Source: a virus | Strand: one strand, 5' to 3' | Virus record (IMG/VR): IMGVR_UViG_3300025771_000171 | Span: 1-25,051 of that record | Length of the DNA stretch: 25,051 nucleotides | Shown here: piece after piece, positions 1-6,965 of the stretch | Layout of the letters: each line of letters opens with the position of its first letter | Position numbering within the stretch: position 1 is the stretch's first letter | Notes under the pieces: generated by a model | Seen by the model: only the letters and a program-made list of their open reading frames with translations | What the model was told of the DNA's origin: nothing | Database searches by the model: none | Position numbers and translations under genes: made by a program

Positions 1-117
1 TCTTTTATCTCTTCCCGCACAATGTGCTTTCTGAGAAAATCCTTTTGGATTTGAGCAATCTATACTCTTTTTATATTTATTAGACCAACTTTCTTTAAAT
101 TGTTTAAACGTTTTCAT
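1..117 (-). CDS. Small basic protein, N-terminal 39 codons only (cut by left edge)
   Basis: Read on the minus strand from the ATG at 117, this frame is open to base 1 and encodes MKTFKQFKESW, then a lysine-rich stretch and a C-S-N-P-K-G-F segment with cysteines at residues 21 and 33. The start overlaps the 3' end of the gp16 gene by 14 bases in another frame, which suggests translational coupling. In T4 the large terminase gp17 follows gp16, but this N-terminus is not terminase-like. Short basic proteins with an MKTFK start and a C-x-NPKGFS-x-K-x-x-C motif are, from memory, common in marine myoviruses and have no known function. The paired cysteines could bind metal or nucleic acid, but that is speculation. 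The C-terminus lies outside the window. Confidence 0.7.
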   Translation of the reverse strand, partial: MKTFKQFKESWSNKYKKSIDCSNPKGFSQKAHCAGRDKR

Positions 118-544
118 CTTCTTTTTGCTGCTTTAACAATTTACTAAGTTCTGCTGTGGATCCTATGAACAGTGCATTATTTGTGACACTTGTAGGACCT
201 TTCTTTTTATCATCAGACTGAATGTCCTTCAATTTCTTTTGCAAGTCAATTAACTTTTCAGTTGCATCAGATACGCTTTTTATTAACTGCCCAGCAACTT
301 CGTATGCTCTTGGCATCTCAGTTTCTTGGGCAAGTTCTATAACACCATTAAGTGCTTCTTGACCTTTTTCTATGATAGAATAGAGATTTCCTCTACTATA
401 CTCATAGTCTTTCCTAATATCTTCTGATACTTTTTCAAACTTATCTATTGAACTTTCTACTTCAACACTTTCAACTTCAACTGTCGGTTTCATAGTTTCT
501 TCTACATTAAAGGTCTCATCTAAATTGTCAAATTTATTACTCAT
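104..544 (-). CDS. gp16: Small terminase subunit (T4 gp16-like)
   Basis: This is the DNA-packaging recognition subunit, which works with the large terminase ATPase/nuclease (gp17, outside the window) to start packaging into the prohead. The 146-residue protein has an acidic, probably flexible N-terminus (about residues 1-40). A helical core follows with the D-Y-x-Y-x-R-x-x-L-Y block near residues 46-56, E-K-G-Q-E-A-L-N-G, and a P-R-A-Y-E-V-A stretch. Next comes a charged helix rich in K, D and L, and a tail reading T-N-N-A-L-F-I-G-S-T. I recognise this pattern from gp16 of marine T4-like phages. T4 gp16 is slightly longer (about 164 residues). The gene begins five bases after the gp15 stop codon with no obvious Shine-Dalgarno, so it probably depends on readthrough from gp15. 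Its position directly after gp15 matches T4 order. Confidence 0.9.
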   Translation of the reverse strand: MSNKFDNLDETFNVEETMKPTVEVESVEVESSIDKFEKVSEDIRKDYEYSRGNLYSIIEKGQEALNGVIELAQETEMPRAYEVAGQLIKSVSDATEKLIDLQKKLKDIQSDDKKKGPTSVTNNALFIGSTAELSKLLKQQKEDENV

Positions 545-549
545 AATTA

Positions 550-1551
550 TCAGAAGCTATCGCTAAATCCAAAGTCATCTCCAATTTCAATGTATGCATT
601 GTCTGCTGAAGTTATTACACTTACACCAGATCCTGATACGTGAAGAGATATTGGTGTTCCATATTCCCCTCTAGAAACTGTAAGTTTATTTCCAGTCTTA
701 GATTTAACATACAATGTTTCTGTGTCTATGGTAATATAAGACCCCTTAGATATAGCAGAAGAATCTGCTACTTCAAACATAGTTGCCTCTAAGTTAATAT
801 CCTCTGAAAGTGAAGTAGAAATTTCATCAATATATTTCTTAGTTGCTTGTGGTTCTACTCTGTAAGTAATATCTCTTGTAGGAGTTCCAGTATTCTCTCC
901 GGAAACAAAACCAATAGCAACTTTTTTGACAACATCTTTCGAGGAATCCTGAGAAGTTGGTCCAAAAATGTATGTTTTTGCTGTAAATCTTAAAGTATAA
1001 ATTAATGCTCTTCTTGAAGTAAAATCTCCTTCATAAGAATCGTCCATTGTAATATTGTCTAACGTGATTGGAATATCTCTATTTTCTCCAATCAATTCCA
1101 CCAAATCAATACTTATACTATATGAAGGTTGGAAATACGGAAGTATCTGCTCTACTATCTGGAGCATATCATCATTACTTTTTGTCATAATTGACAATTC
1201 AAAAGAAACATTATATGGTACTGGCATATAAGTTACTCTTAAATCACTCTTATCAGTTTTTGTTGAAGAAACAAAGCTCTGAATAGGAGTAACTTTCCTT
1301 GTAGGATCATAACTCAATCCTACCATTTCAAATGAAAGTCTTGGAAGAGTTATCTGAACTGGTTTGTTTAAATCTGGGGATTGTTCGAGTCTTGCTAGGA
1401 ACTTTTGAGTTGGTCCATATGCAATTGGAACTTCAACAATAGAAAAAACATTATCGGAGGAATCTTTTCTTTTAATCTTTATACTATTAAATAAGGTTCC
1501 AAACCCGATTACAGTTTTTCTTATAATTTCGTTATAAAAATATTCAAACAT
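550..1551 (-). CDS. gp15: Tail sheath stabiliser / tail completion protein (T4 gp15-like)
   Basis: gp15 caps the head-proximal end of the contractile tail, stabilises the sheath and forms the surface that docks onto the neck. The N-terminus (MFEYFYNEIIRKTVIGFGTLF), the central blocks (V-P-I-A-Y-G-P-x-Q-K-F near 41-51; R-V-T-Y-M-P-V-P-Y-N near 105-114) and the acidic IGDDFGFSDSF ending match marine gp15. At 333 residues it is longer than T4 gp15 (272). The extra length appears to lie at about residues 250-313, a separate module with the signature I-D-x-E-x-x-Y-V, L-T-V-S-R-G-x-x-G-T and H-x-x-G also seen in three other proteins of this window. The gene starts 34 bases after the gp14 stop and ends 5 bases before gp16. 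The gp15 assignment is firm; calling the module an insertion is inference. Confidence 0.93.
   Translation of the reverse strand: MFEYFYNEIIRKTVIGFGTLFNSIKIKRKDSSDNVFSIVEVPIAYGPTQKFLARLEQSPDLNKPVQITLPRLSFEMVGLSYDPTRKVTPIQSFVSSTKTDKSDLRVTYMPVPYNVSFELSIMTKSNDDMLQIVEQILPYFQPSYSISIDLVELIGENRDIPITLDNITMDDSYEGDFTSRRALIYTLRFTAKTYIFGPTSQDSSKDVVKKVAIGFVSGENTGTPTRDITYRVEPQATKKYIDEISTSLSEDINLEATMFEVADSSAISKGSYITIDTETLYVKSKTGNKLTVSRGEYGTPISLHVSGSGVSVITSADNAYIEIGDDFGFSDSF
613..801 (-). repeat. RG-GT-H-G module inside gp15
   Basis: Residues about 251-313 of gp15 carry the pattern I-D-x-E-x-x-Y-V then L-T-V-S-R-G-E-Y-G-T then H-V-S-G-x-G-V. Related copies lie in the 819-residue protein (about 435-478), the 1424-residue protein (about 522-586) and the YHYH protein (about visible residues 1398-1446). 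Alternating polar and hydrophobic residues suggest a small beta fold. The function is unknown; it may be a surface or interface domain reused among virion proteins. Confidence 0.65.
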
Positions 1552-1585
1552 ACATTTGTCCAGATACTATTGATTATTTAACTAT

Positions 1586-2962
1586 TTAAGGTGTTCCAAA
1601 TGGATTTTTTTCTGTAAAGTTCAGTATTTGATCTGCTTCCGTCTCAATTTCTATATTTTGACTGTAAGCATCATCCGTGTCTACCGTATTTATGGATAAA
1701 ACCTTATATGTTGCGCCAGATTCGCTGCCAGTGATAATTTCACCTACGGAGAATTCTCCGGTGAAATTCTTCAATTCCAAATCATTTGTGACTGAATTCC
1801 AAGACTCTACAAGAGCGGTTGCACTACTTGCAGATCCTGTAACAACTTCATTGAAAGTAAATGAACCAGATCCAAGTAAGTATGGGTCGGAAATCCTTAC
1901 AGTCGGTGCTTCGGTGTATCCAGCACCAGTGTTTGACAATCTTATTGCAGTAATAGATCCATTAGTGAGTATTGCAACAGCAGAAGCAGAGGTAGATGCT
2001 ATTCCAACAAAAGATACTATTGGTGCAGAATCATATCCTGATCCTCCATCAGTTACTGTAATTACACCAACTGCTCCATCTGAGATCGTTGCTGATGCAG
2101 CAGCACCAACCCCTCCACCACCAAAAAATGCAACCATTGGTACAGAGGTGTATCCATAACCAGGATTTGTAAGTTGCACACCCTGTACTTTATATTTTTC
2201 ATCTGTTTCTGAGCAATAATCAAACATTCCAGTTATTAGTGTTGCAATTCCAACCGCAGTTCCTCCAGAAGATGGTGAAGAAGATATTGCAACTCTTGGT
2301 GCTGAGGCATAATCTCTACCCCTATTCGTTACTGTAATGGAAGATACTGCACCATTTACGATATTTGTGATTGCTGTTGCAGTTCTTCCAGATCCAACCA
2401 ATCTGAGAGTTTGAGTATATGCCTGATCGACAAAATTATCATCTATCTGTTCAATATCAGTATCGACAACCTCATCGCCATATCTGAAGAGTTCACATCT
2501 CAATTCATAGACATAGTTCTTTTGTAGTTGATAAAATGGAGATTCGTGCTCAACATACTTTATTTCAAATATTCTATCCCCCAAAGGAAAATATACTAAA
2601 TCTCCTTCTTTGGGTCTAGTTGAAAGTTCTATATTGCTAACTGGTTTTATCAAAGGGGAAATATAGTTCTCGAATCTTTCTTTGGATATTACAAGAGTCA
2701 AATCATCAATATCTTGGATTCCAAATTTTGACAAAAGAGTTCCTTGTCCACCATAACCATCATAAGAAGAAACATATGCTTCAATTGGGTAAGCCTTATC
2801 AAACTTTGATTGTATTACTTCGGCGATTACTGTATTTTTAGTGATGTATCTTCTAGGAATATAATAAACCTCAACACCATACATTCTTATCTGTTCATTT
2901 ATTAAATCTTGAACTAGATTTTGTTCTCCTTTTGATCCCTGAAGAAAGAATGGATTAAGCAT
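1586..2962 (-). CDS. gp14: Neck protein (T4 gp14-like) with repeat insertion
   Basis: gp14 forms part of the neck ring that closes the portal after packaging and provides the tail docking site. Residues 1-190 look like the family core: MLNPFFLQGSKGEQNLVQDL, the Y-G-V-E-V-Y-Y-I-P-R-R-Y block at 28-39, R-P-K-E-G-D-L-V-Y-F-P at 116-126 and a conserved E-H-E-S-P-F-Y-Q-L stretch. The extreme C-terminus (N-F-T-E-K-N-P-F-G-T-P) is also typical. Between them, at about 195-425, lie four GSGY-type repeats followed by a G-x-x-SGA-type module. The protein is 458 residues against 256 for T4 gp14, and the repeat segment accounts for the excess. From memory other marine T4-like gp14 proteins carry similar repeats. 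The start lies two bases after the gp13 stop and has a good Shine-Dalgarno inside the end of gp13, so the two neck genes are tightly linked. Confidence 0.92.
   Translation of the reverse strand: MLNPFFLQGSKGEQNLVQDLINEQIRMYGVEVYYIPRRYITKNTVIAEVIQSKFDKAYPIEAYVSSYDGYGGQGTLLSKFGIQDIDDLTLVISKERFENYISPLIKPVSNIELSTRPKEGDLVYFPLGDRIFEIKYVEHESPFYQLQKNYVYELRCELFRYGDEVVDTDIEQIDDNFVDQAYTQTLRLVGSGRTATAITNIVNGAVSSITVTNRGRDYASAPRVAISSSPSSGGTAVGIATLITGMFDYCSETDEKYKVQGVQLTNPGYGYTSVPMVAFFGGGGVGAAASATISDGAVGVITVTDGGSGYDSAPIVSFVGIASTSASAVAILTNGSITAIRLSNTGAGYTEAPTVRISDPYLLGSGSFTFNEVVTGSASSATALVESWNSVTNDLELKNFTGEFSVGEIITGSESGATYKVLSINTVDTDDAYSQNIEIETEADQILNFTEKNPFGTP
1889..2380 (-). repeat. Four GSGY-type repeats within gp14
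   Basis: Residues about 195-358 contain four related units whose cores read R-G-R-D-Y-A-S-A-P-R-V-A-I (near 214-226), P-G-Y-G-Y-T-S-V-P-M-V (267-277), G-G-S-G-Y-D-S-A-P-I-V (306-316) and T-G-A-G-Y-T-E-A-P-T-V (345-355). Each is preceded by a short beta-like stretch (I-T-V-T, V-Q-L-T or similar) and followed by a run rich in alanine, glycine and serine. The units diverge in sequence, so this is an old protein-level repeat and not a recent DNA duplication. Confidence 0.85.
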
Positions 2963-2964
2963 AA

Positions 2965-3795
2965 TTATCCTATAAAGTCTAATGGTGGAATTTCATAATA
3001 AGATGACATTTGCTCCATTATCATATCTATTTCTCTTTGAGCATCATCGTATAATTGTCTACCATTAAACTCAATACCTCCGGGAAGTTTAACACCTTGG
3101 AATTTAATTAAGTTTTGCCCCCATTGCCTCTTAATTAGAGACGTTAGATATTTCTTTAACCAAGAATCATTCCATACATTAGAATAATCGTTTGGATTTA
3201 ATGCACTGTAACAGTCAATAACCAAGTATTCTCCAACAACTAAACTGCTCCAGTCAATATCAAGATATAATCTATTTTGTCTTTTATTGAATCTTATTTG
3301 CTTTTGAGTTGTAAGTAAAAAGTCAATATCTTCCAGATATGTTTTAGTCATTGCATAAGTTAGCAGTTCTGTTGAACCCCAATAGTAAATATCATTTAAA
3401 AATAATTGATATTTCAAACTAAACATATTTCTAGAAATGTCATTAGATCCTTCAAATTGAAAAATTTTATTAATCCCTATAATATGATTTGGAATTTGAA
3501 GGAAATTGGCATTTTCAAAGAAGTTAAAAGTTTCACTTGTTGTTGATGTTGCCGAAGTTGTGGCAATTCCAACACCACCATTTTTTGCTCTACCTCTATC
3601 AACATCTTCTTGAGTAACTCTATATTTTAAATACGTTTGAATTACTCCATCAAAGTGCCTTTCTTGAAAAAATTGCACAGCATCATCGACAAGATCTTCT
3701 ATTTGTTCATCAGCAACATTAATTTCTAAAACTGGATGTCCCAGTTTCCTTTTACAATAATCTATTAGTTCTTGTCTTGATGATGGTTGTGCCAT
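2965..3795 (-). CDS. gp13: Neck protein (T4 gp13-like)
   Basis: gp13 binds the portal after packaging and, with gp14, completes the head so that a tail can attach. The 276-residue protein opens with MAQPSSRQELIDYCKRKLG, followed by P-V-L-E-I-N-V-A-D-E-Q-I-E-D-L-V-D-D-A and F-F-Q-E-R-H-F-D-G, the N-terminal blocks I recognise from marine T4-like gp13. Later blocks include Y-Q-L-F-L-N-D-I-Y-Y-W-G near 128-139, a D-C-Y-x-A-L-N-P region near 194-201, W-L-K-K-Y-L-T-S-L-I-K-R-Q-W-G-Q-N-L near 212-229 and L-P-G-G-I-E-F-N-G near 237-245. T4 gp13 is 309 residues, so the size fits. The gene follows the 74-residue gene by 34 bases and abuts gp14, reproducing T4 order 13-14-15-16. Confidence 0.95.
   Translation of the reverse strand: MAQPSSRQELIDYCKRKLGHPVLEINVADEQIEDLVDDAVQFFQERHFDGVIQTYLKYRVTQEDVDRGRAKNGGVGIATTSATSTTSETFNFFENANFLQIPNHIIGINKIFQFEGSNDISRNMFSLKYQLFLNDIYYWGSTELLTYAMTKTYLEDIDFLLTTQKQIRFNKRQNRLYLDIDWSSLVVGEYLVIDCYSALNPNDYSNVWNDSWLKKYLTSLIKRQWGQNLIKFQGVKLPGGIEFNGRQLYDDAQREIDMIMEQMSSYYEIPPLDFIG
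2968..2971 (-). promoter_or_regulatory. Shine-Dalgarno (AGGA) of gp14
   Basis: On the minus strand AGGA precedes the gp14 ATG with a five-base spacer. It lies within the last codons of gp13 and supports ATG at 2962 as the start. It is the clearest ribosome-binding site in the window; most other genes here lack one. Confidence 0.7.
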
Positions 3796-3829
3796 TATTC
3801 TTTACAGTTTATTTTTCCTATAATATCTA

Positions 3830-4054
3830 TCATTTCATGTTATTCATTAAAGAAGAAAGCATTGACTTTATTTCATCAATATTATTTTTAATTTCACTCA
3901 TTTCATTTTCTAGATTTTCAATTTTTTTAGAGTTGTTTTGCTTGCTTCTTTTCAAATTTAAATAATTTTGATATTCCAAGTAATTTGTGTTTAAAATTGC
4001 ATTTGTACTTTCATCCCTCACCAGGTTCACATCTTCTTTTACTTTCTTTTTCAT
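3830..4054 (-). CDS. 74-residue coiled-coil protein between baseplate and neck genes
   Basis: The protein has a lysine-rich N-terminus (MKKKVKED), a middle segment with the pattern R-D-x-x-T-N-A-I-L-N-T-N-x-x-E-Y, and a C-terminal helix. From residue 45 to 69 the hydrophobic residues fall in an exact heptad pattern: I45, L48, M52, I55, I59, I62, L66, L69. This gives about four heptads of predicted parallel coiled coil. The ATG shares one base with the TAA of the 819-residue gene (TAATG), a classic termination-reinitiation junction. I recall a similar small protein beside gp13 in other marine T4-like phages, without known function. T4 has the coiled-coil fibritin gene wac in this position, but this protein is far too short to be called fibritin. 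Confidence 0.85.
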   Translation of the reverse strand: MKKKVKEDVNLVRDESTNAILNTNYLEYQNYLNLKRSKQNNSKKIENLENEMSEIKNNIDEIKSMLSSLMNNMK

Positions 4055-6513
4055 TATGCAACAGCAATAACTCTTAAATCTTTAATTCTTGGTGGATATG
4101 CCTGATTTGTAGAAGTTCCAACAAGTTTTATGCTAAAATACCTAAAAGATTCTAGGTTGTTTTCAGTAAACTCATATTCTCTAAATGCTTCTAAAGGACT
4201 TTCATTTGTCAATAAGTCAACTTTCTGAACCTTTCTGTCAGGATTTCCATCAGACAAAGACTCATCTATTGTTTGACCAAGATTATTTAAATTATTGAAT
4301 CCTGGGAATGGAAAATATATTGGATCTTCATATGGATCCTTTTGAATTGAATAAAAGGCTCTCAAATCACTAAAAGTATTAACATAAGCAGTACAAAGAA
4401 GTTTTATAGAAGTTGCTGGAACTTCCAATGATATTATATTTGAAGCGTATGTAAATGCTGTTGGATCTTTTTCTAAACTAGAAACTCGATCATCTGTGGA
4501 ATAATTTTCTATTCTCTTATTAACTCTGTTTGAAGTTAAAATAAGTCCAACTCTATCTAAATCTACTGTCGGAGAAACATAAGAATCTCCACTAAACAAC
4601 TGTAAATTTAATGTTAATGATTTATTTCCAGGAAGATTATTCAATCCAACAGACTCATTAACTTTTGAAAATATAGCTCTTGGACTAGAAAGATAGTTGT
4701 TAGAATCTAAATTTATAGACTCAAATCCATTATCTTCAAAAGAAGTTTCCGATCCATCAATACTTCTTCCCGAAACTGTTCTAATAGAAGGTGTTATAGT
4801 TGTTCCACTAAGAGTCAGTGTTTGAACAGTTGGTCTTACAATATTATATTGAATATTTTGAGTTGCATTTATATCCTCACCTCCAGTTGACTTGGATTCT
4901 TTAATATAAAGTTTAGGGTCTATACTTCTATCAACACCAATCAAAGTAGATCCATCGCTATCTGTAGATCCTGTTCTCAGTTTTATGTAATAATAATCTA
5001 AACCTATTGGATCTGGTAAAGTAACTTCTTCCAATCTATGGGTTTTATTTATCCTTCTCAGAGAAATAGAGTTTAATTCATATTTTCCTACAACATCTCC
5101 TGAAAAGTGATCTTCAATTTTTGTTCCATCAATTCCTCTTGTTATTCCTGTAAGAGAAGTTGCAGTTGTACCATTATATCTGATGATCTCATCATCTATT
5201 ACAACATATCCTGGATTTGAAAAAGAAACTGGCAAATTTTCAAAGGTTCCATAATTTGTGGTTGAGTTTACAAACAACTCACCAGTAGAATTTTTATCAT
5301 AATCTGCAGTCAATGTTATTGGTTTTATATCACTTACAACGTTTGAAATAGAAACTCTGTCTGTTGGCGAATGGTTTCCATGATTTTTGTGATTTACTTT
5401 TATATGAAGTCCATCATTAATAATTGCCTTACCACCTGTTGGTATTATGATGTTGCTGCCCAAAGGTGTAGAAGTTCCCGAATTGTTTATATAGTTTAAA
5501 TTGTATCCAGCACCTTCTTTAAATTCTCCTTGAACATTATCCAATAAAAGTTCATTGGTTCCTGCAATACCGACCAAAGATAATCTCAGATTTCTTCCCA
5601 GTTTACTGCCACCAAGAGTTTCTACTGTAAGAACGTCTCCAGCAACATAACCACTACCGCCAGAAGTTATTGATGCTGCTATAGCTACTCCACTACTGTC
5701 AATTTCTATGTCTGCCGTAGCATCTGCACCAGTTCCTGTTAAAGAAACCAAACTTTCATTAAAGTATGTTGCTGGGCCAACATACCCTATTCCACCATTT
5801 ACAATATTTAAAGATCCTGTTGCTGATCCAGCAGAACCAACATAATCTCCAGATCCATCGGACAAATCTTGCTGAACAGTATTTCCAAGAGTTAGTCCAG
5901 AACCTGTCAATAATTGATCCAACTTTATTCTTATAAGTCTAGAATCCATTTCAAATGAGTTTGAAGTCAAGTTTGCAATTTGACTATTCCCTACACTTAA
6001 CTCTGGACTATAAAAATTAATGTCTCCAGTTGGTTGGGTGAAGTTTGCCCTATAAAGTTTAAATTTTAAATCTTGATATGGTTCTTCTATCCAACTTGAA
6101 GAATTTTGAGATTTGAAGAGTCCTCCATTGAGAGGTTGTTTATCAATAATAACTTGATTTTCGGAAGCAGTGTCAACTTGACCCATTTCTGCAACCCAAA
6201 GCAAATAACTATCAGAGTTTGAAGAAATAACTATGGAATGAAATTGATTGCCTGTTAGATATACTGGGGATGGAAATGTCACTCTTGTCGGAATTATTCC
6301 AAATTCGGTAGTTTCAATATCAGAAGGAGATACGACAACTTCACCAAAAGGATATACGGTTCTAGATGGTTGACCCAATTCCATGGGTCTCAATTGAACA
6401 GTTACTGGTAAATTATTGTCCTTTCTATAAAAATATAAATCAATAGAAGTCACAAACATTCCATTGCTATGTTCAACATAGAATGATTGTGCTAAGGGAT
6501 TTAATAATTTCAT
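4054..6513 (-). CDS. Virion structural protein, marine T4-like family (819 residues)
   Basis: This is probably a baseplate or peripheral tail component. Residues 1-115 form an N-terminal module (N-P-L-A-Q-S-F-Y-V-E, then P-V-T-V-Q-L-R-P-M at 36-44, Y-P-F-G-E-V near 54-59 and S-P-V-Y-L near 82-86). In many marine phages, as I recall, this module sits in large DUF4815-associated structural proteins. Residues 236-300 hold two GSGY repeats. Residues 366-398 carry an H-K-N-H-G-x-H stretch, 435-478 carry an RG-GT-H-G module, and S-L-R-R-I-N-K-T-H follows at 484-492. The C-terminus (Y-F-S-I-K-L-V-G-T-S-T-N-Q-A-Y-P-P-R) is a conserved ending I associate with cyanophage structural proteins. A late promoter motif lies just upstream, and translation is coupled to the 74-residue gene downstream. 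The precise role is unknown; by position it could correspond to T4 genes 10-12. Confidence 0.82.
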   Translation of the reverse strand: MKLLNPLAQSFYVEHSNGMFVTSIDLYFYRKDNNLPVTVQLRPMELGQPSRTVYPFGEVVVSPSDIETTEFGIIPTRVTFPSPVYLTGNQFHSIVISSNSDSYLLWVAEMGQVDTASENQVIIDKQPLNGGLFKSQNSSSWIEEPYQDLKFKLYRANFTQPTGDINFYSPELSVGNSQIANLTSNSFEMDSRLIRIKLDQLLTGSGLTLGNTVQQDLSDGSGDYVGSAGSATGSLNIVNGGIGYVGPATYFNESLVSLTGTGADATADIEIDSSGVAIAASITSGGSGYVAGDVLTVETLGGSKLGRNLRLSLVGIAGTNELLLDNVQGEFKEGAGYNLNYINNSGTSTPLGSNIIIPTGGKAIINDGLHIKVNHKNHGNHSPTDRVSISNVVSDIKPITLTADYDKNSTGELFVNSTTNYGTFENLPVSFSNPGYVVIDDEIIRYNGTTATSLTGITRGIDGTKIEDHFSGDVVGKYELNSISLRRINKTHRLEEVTLPDPIGLDYYYIKLRTGSTDSDGSTLIGVDRSIDPKLYIKESKSTGGEDINATQNIQYNIVRPTVQTLTLSGTTITPSIRTVSGRSIDGSETSFEDNGFESINLDSNNYLSSPRAIFSKVNESVGLNNLPGNKSLTLNLQLFSGDSYVSPTVDLDRVGLILTSNRVNKRIENYSTDDRVSSLEKDPTAFTYASNIISLEVPATSIKLLCTAYVNTFSDLRAFYSIQKDPYEDPIYFPFPGFNNLNNLGQTIDESLSDGNPDRKVQKVDLLTNESPLEAFREYEFTENNLESFRYFSIKLVGTSTNQAYPPRIKDLRVIAVA

Positions 6514-6531
6514 CTCTTATACTTTATTAAG

Positions 6532-6539
6532 TATTTATA
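6532..6539 (-). promoter_or_regulatory. T4-type late promoter TATAAATA upstream of the 819-residue gene
   Basis: The minus strand carries an exact TATAAATA, the T4 late promoter -10 element used with gp55-type sigma, in the 44-base gap between the DUF4815 gene and the 819-residue gene. Eighteen bases separate it from the ATG at 6513, leaving a short leader. This is the longest gap in the window. Chance matches are expected in AT-rich coding DNA but are unlikely within so little non-coding sequence. Confidence 0.65.
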
Positions 6540-6557
6540 TTAATGATATTAATTATT

Positions 6558-6965
6558 TCAAAGTCCAATAGTTTTTCCAAATTGGTTTGCTATTTTTTCA
6601 TCAGCTCTCTTTCTTTCATTCCTTCTGTTGTTATTGTTACGGTTTCCTGCCTTATTATTCTTTGAAGATCCAGTATTTCCGTATTTTATATTTGGTTGAG
6701 GATTAACTGCTTGTGCTCTATCAAACAGTTTTTGACCTCTAGCATTTGAATCTCCTTGCTTCACTTGTGCATTAATACCAGAGTCTGAAAGATAATTGTT
6801 TAATCTTTCCGCAGCAGGAGCTCCAATTTTTGGTCCAGCTCTGTTAATTGTAATCTCTTCTGGTTGTGGAGCTGGTTGTTGTGGTTCTGGTTGTGGTGTG
6901 TTTGGTCTTGCTGGTGACGAAGAAGATGGTGGAGAATATGGTGTGGGTGATGGAATAGTTCTTAT
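6558..6965 (-). other. Low-complexity Pro/Gln/Asn-rich C-terminal tail of the DUF4815 protein
   Basis: The last ~135 residues begin with a run of P and S (P-S-P-T-P-Y-S-P-P-S-S-S-S-P), pass through a P-Q-P-E-P-Q-Q-P-A-P-Q-P segment and end in N-N-K-A-G-N-R-N-N-N-N-R-R-N-E-R-K-R. The composition changes sharply from the beta-rich body of the protein. It is probably disordered, and positively charged at the end. It may be a flexible linker or an attachment arm, but no function can be read from it. Confidence 0.7.

Noticed and set aside
1-117. Large terminase gp17 at the left edge, as expected from T4 order
   Set aside because: The visible 39 residues (basic, MKTFK start, C-x-NPKGF motif) are not a terminase N-terminus. 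gp17 probably lies further left.
1552-1585. TTAAATA elements in the gap before gp15, and AAAAATA in the gap before gp13 (3796-3829), as late promoters
   Set aside because: Each misses a core position of the TATAAATA element and the spacing to the start differs from the two better sites. Left as unproven.
1687-1694. CATAAATA (minus strand) inside gp14 as a late promoter for gp15
   Set aside because: Such 7-base matches are expected several times by chance in AT-rich coding DNA, and this one is more than 130 bases from the gp15 start. The similar site at 74-81 lies inside a coding frame and was rejected for the same reason.
1677-2159. Plus-strand open frame of 160 codons antisense to gp14
   Set aside because: It mirrors the GSGY repeat region, whose codon pattern leaves the opposite strand free of stops. 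It has no domain and lies wholly inside a confident gene.
6514-6557. The DUF4815 gene and the 819-residue gene as one gene split by a frameshift
   Set aside because: The upstream protein ends in a long low-complexity tail, the gap holds a late promoter motif, and the downstream protein has a natural ATG and an intact family-like N-terminus. They are two separate genes here, though their modules may be fused in other phages.
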